A model generated the notes under the pieces. The model saw only the letters and a list, made by a program, of their open reading frames with translations. It was not told the DNA's origin and did not search any database. A program made the position numbers and the translations under genes. 64,000 bases of DNA from the NCBI GenBank assembly GCA_007844125.1, contig CM017560.1:4311749-4375748 (forward strand), given 5' to 3'. Origin of the DNA: Sinonovacula constricta (Eukaryota; Mollusca; Bivalvia; Cardiida; Solecurtidae). This document shows positions 61,261 to 64,000 of the stretch, piece after piece (the first letter of the stretch is position 1; the number at the start of each line of letters is the position of its first letter).

Positions 61261-63570
61261 GTGTTTTACTGTTGAATATTGTGATTTAGCTTCGCATATC
61301 ATATAAAATAACTAAATATTGAAGACATGTTTTATTGTTGTGTTATTTTTAAACGAATTATCCTTTTATCGAATGTGTATTGGTTAAAATGTGTGGTATT
61401 TGCCCGGATGGCGTATATGCGCAATAGCAATGATTATAATAAGAATGAATCGACCTACCTTGTGTAAAAAGTAAATTTCGCAGATTAACAAAACAACACT
61501 GTAATGTAAAGAGCCGCGTATACCAGGAAGTCGTTCCTGCGGGTGGTATTCTTATTTCAACCCAATGAAAGTATTTATTACACATATTCTTGTAACATGT
61601 TACCGTAATACCCAAACTAACAATTGGCTGAGTCAAAAATTATGTGTATTTCGTGACGTATTTTGCTTATGTTTTTGTTCGATAACCATATTATTAAAAC
61701 ATTGTATTTGAAGAGCTTACAGCACAGTGAAGGTCTTAACATATAAGCAGTGAGCACAATCACGATATAAGAACAGACTACTCCAGGGACGCCCCTTGAG
61801 GAGGACGATATCTTTGCTGTACATATTATATAAAAATACGACAATTTGATTTTATTTTTCGCTCATCAGAATCCTTAACTGCCAAATGATATGACTATTT
61901 TTATTTAAATCTTTGAAATTTCAGAATTTTCAGAAATGCACACCAATATACAGAAACTGTAGAAATAATTAGGTAGTACAGAAATAGTTTGTTTTAATTA
62001 ACTTCTATTTTTGGATGATAAACAAAGGATTAAATTCTGACTTTTACTTGCAAAATACACTCCTTGATAATCAACATTTTACTCTTGAAGCTTGTTTTTT
62101 AATTTCTTTGATGTTGAAGATTGTTCTATTCCTTTCCGAGCGTAGACAAAGTGTCCAAAGAGCGTTAAGCAATCTAATGACTGGATAGGATTTGCAAGGG
62201 ATTACCAATAAAGTGGTAATGGTAAAAATGAATATTATTAGTAAATCTTTGTAACAGGCACGAAACATTTGGTTTCTACTGTTTGCATAAGTTTTAACCA
62301 AGCAACACGTCACTCGCTGTTGGGCAAATAACTGTGGAAAATGGACTTGCCAGATCTGAAAATATGTTGCCATGGCAATCGGACGTGTGCTGACTGAAGA
62401 CCGTATAATATGGCGGTTTAGCGTTTTTAAGAGGACTACCTTTCAATTGAACGGAAAAAGTATTTTTAAAAAGTCGAACACTGTCGTATAGAATCTGATT
62501 TGATTTCTTGAAGCCAACTTTTCACTGTAAGGATGGCTAGACCTGGATCATACGGAAAAAAATGAAATATCGACAACAAGTTATAGAAATAAACTGTTAT
62601 AAAACATATTATTTTTACCATGTTTGTGTAATGCAGCTTACATGTATGCGCACACTACGTTTCGACCACACCTATCCTCACAAAAACGATAGATCATGCG
62701 GACATACATTGGGTTGTCGTGTTAAAATGGAAATATTTTGATCGTTCTTGGACTGCTGGCATGTATTTGACGGTTGGTCGTTTAGTGCTAGAATTCAACG
62801 TCTCAAGTCTGTGACCTCAAATGGTTAAATGTCTGTGTATATTATCAACTCACGGGCTACCAAAGGTTATTTTATAAAAAGAGTTACATACCAAACTTAT
62901 GCTCAATGTTTAATGTCTAGTTGTGTGAAGGTTAACTATGCATATAATATAATTGAAAAGAATAAAACTTAATTGGACCGTGTTCTGTAAACACTGTTTG
63001 GTGACAATTTAATTTGTCTATCTTGGAAACGTTAGTATCATCAATCAATGTCAAATTTTAACTTACGTTTGCTAAATACGATTATTAAAAACACATGCTA
63101 GAGTATGTTTGGACGGTTTTCACCAAATTTGGATTCACTTGTTCCATACGGTATGAGAAACTCATAAATGTATTAAAAAAATAGGTCACCTTGCTTGTTT
63201 TGTGCATAACTCTTGATTTTTATCTTTAGTATTTGGCCTTTCATACATATTAACGTAAAGTAATTGTCATTGTAAGTTATTAATTATCAAATTTAAAGGA
63301 AACAAAACATACGAAAAAATAAATGTGTATGTTAAAAGGTTTATAAAGCACTAGAACAATATACATATTAAACATATAACAGACTTTAAGTGGAAAATAA
63401 AGACATTATCATATAAGAAAACCATAAAATTAAGAGGATAAATGCCAAGATTTTAAAAATTTTCTCATGCAAAAAAAAAGAGAGAAAGATTAAAAGATTT
63501 ATGCTTTTATAGATATGAATATATCATATAAAGATATACAACGCCTTGCTCGCTTGGGAATTAAATCCTA
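61261..63570. other. Intergenic stretch, no gene seen
   Basis: AT-rich. The longest open frames (up to about 100 codons) lack domains and codon bias. Confidence 0.4.
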
Positions 63571-63577
63571 TTTATTA

Positions 63578-63620
63578 CCCACCCACCCACACCCCCCCCA
63601 CCCCCCCACCCCACCCCCTT
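63578..63620. repeat. C-rich low-complexity tract
   Basis: CCCACCCACCCACACCCCCC-type run with several C-runs of three or more. Its complement could form a G-quadruplex. Confidence 0.85.
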
Positions 63621-63829
63621 TGTTAAAATGCATTTTTATTATTTTCACGAATTTGGTAAAACACATAGCTGTTATTATGTGTGCATTTTTTAATTTCATT
63701 TAAAATATATTTAGAAAGTGAATACATGCTAGGAAATGTCAACACAAAATATTGCTATACCAAAACATTAAGGTAATTACTACGTTTGTTTAAGTTATAC
63801 CTTAATAAATCTAAAAATAATTTTAGAAA

Positions 63830-63925
63830 TAGAATAAGAATATATGACAAAGTCCTAAGAGCATTGCAACATATACCAAACTCCGAAAAGGCACATAAAC
63901 CTTCATATGTTGCAAACTATGCTTT
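63830..63925 (-). repeat. Dispersed repeat family A, copy 4 (opposite orientation)
   Basis: Reverse complement of the GTGCCTTTTCGGAGT-TTGGTATATGTTGCAATG block found at 5220-5260 and 5875-5920. Confidence 0.6.
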
Positions 63926-64000
63926 CTCTGTATTAAGAGAAAAATGTAAATACAGTCCTCCATACCCATTATATGGTTATATATATTGTCGCAGGACTAA

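Overview
The window is animal nuclear DNA: AT-rich, with intron-split genes using GT..AG junctions, many microsatellites, two minisatellite blocks and decayed LINE, LTR and SINE elements. A dynamin-type GTPase fused to a DSTYK-like kinase, a CTLD/WSC/sushi/PAN mosaic protein, and dispersed repeats of molluscan appearance suggest a bivalve or a close lophotrochozoan. The species is not identified, and the taxon is an inference.

Two protein-coding genes can be assembled exon by exon. (1) Minus strand, 20697 to 3227: a 13-exon gene whose exon lengths sum to 3,282 bp, one open frame of 1,093 codons plus stop. The order is N-terminal region, dynamin-like GTPase (P-loop, DTPG, NKWD), helical region, a hydrophobic membrane-type segment, then a complete kinase domain ending at the stop. 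(2) Plus strand, 39349 to 54303: 17 exons of a 5'-incomplete extracellular mosaic gene, mostly phase-1 modules. The order is short Cys module, C-type lectin, WSC; short Cys module, C-type lectin, WSC; short Cys module, F5/8C (discoidin), WSC, sushi, sushi, PAN/apple, stop.

Layout: 0.7-1.6 kb holds a minus-strand LINE relic. 2-6 kb has copies of a dispersed repeat. 3.2-20.7 kb is the GTPase-kinase gene, with a foldback element at 12.4-12.8 kb and large trinucleotide repeats in its introns. 20.9-21.5 kb is a second LINE relic. 22.3-28.6 kb is a 6.3-kb array of a 35/36-bp hairpin-forming minisatellite with an internal 3,005-bp higher-order duplication. 30.7-31.9 kb is a 62-bp minisatellite. A tRNA-derived SINE lies in opposite orientation on each side of these two blocks. 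35.8-38.9 kb has a promoter-like stretch and then a primer-binding-site motif and gag-like ORF of an LTR retroelement, cut by a 100-N assembly gap. 39.3-54.3 kb is the mosaic gene. 54.3-64 kb is mostly gene-free, with microsatellites and a plus-strand LINE relic at 59.3-61.3 kb.

Nothing shows that the two genes act in one pathway. The first is probably intracellular and membrane-associated; the second is probably secreted or on the cell surface. Both belong to families that are often expanded in bivalves, and a role in recognition or defence is possible but not shown by the sequence.
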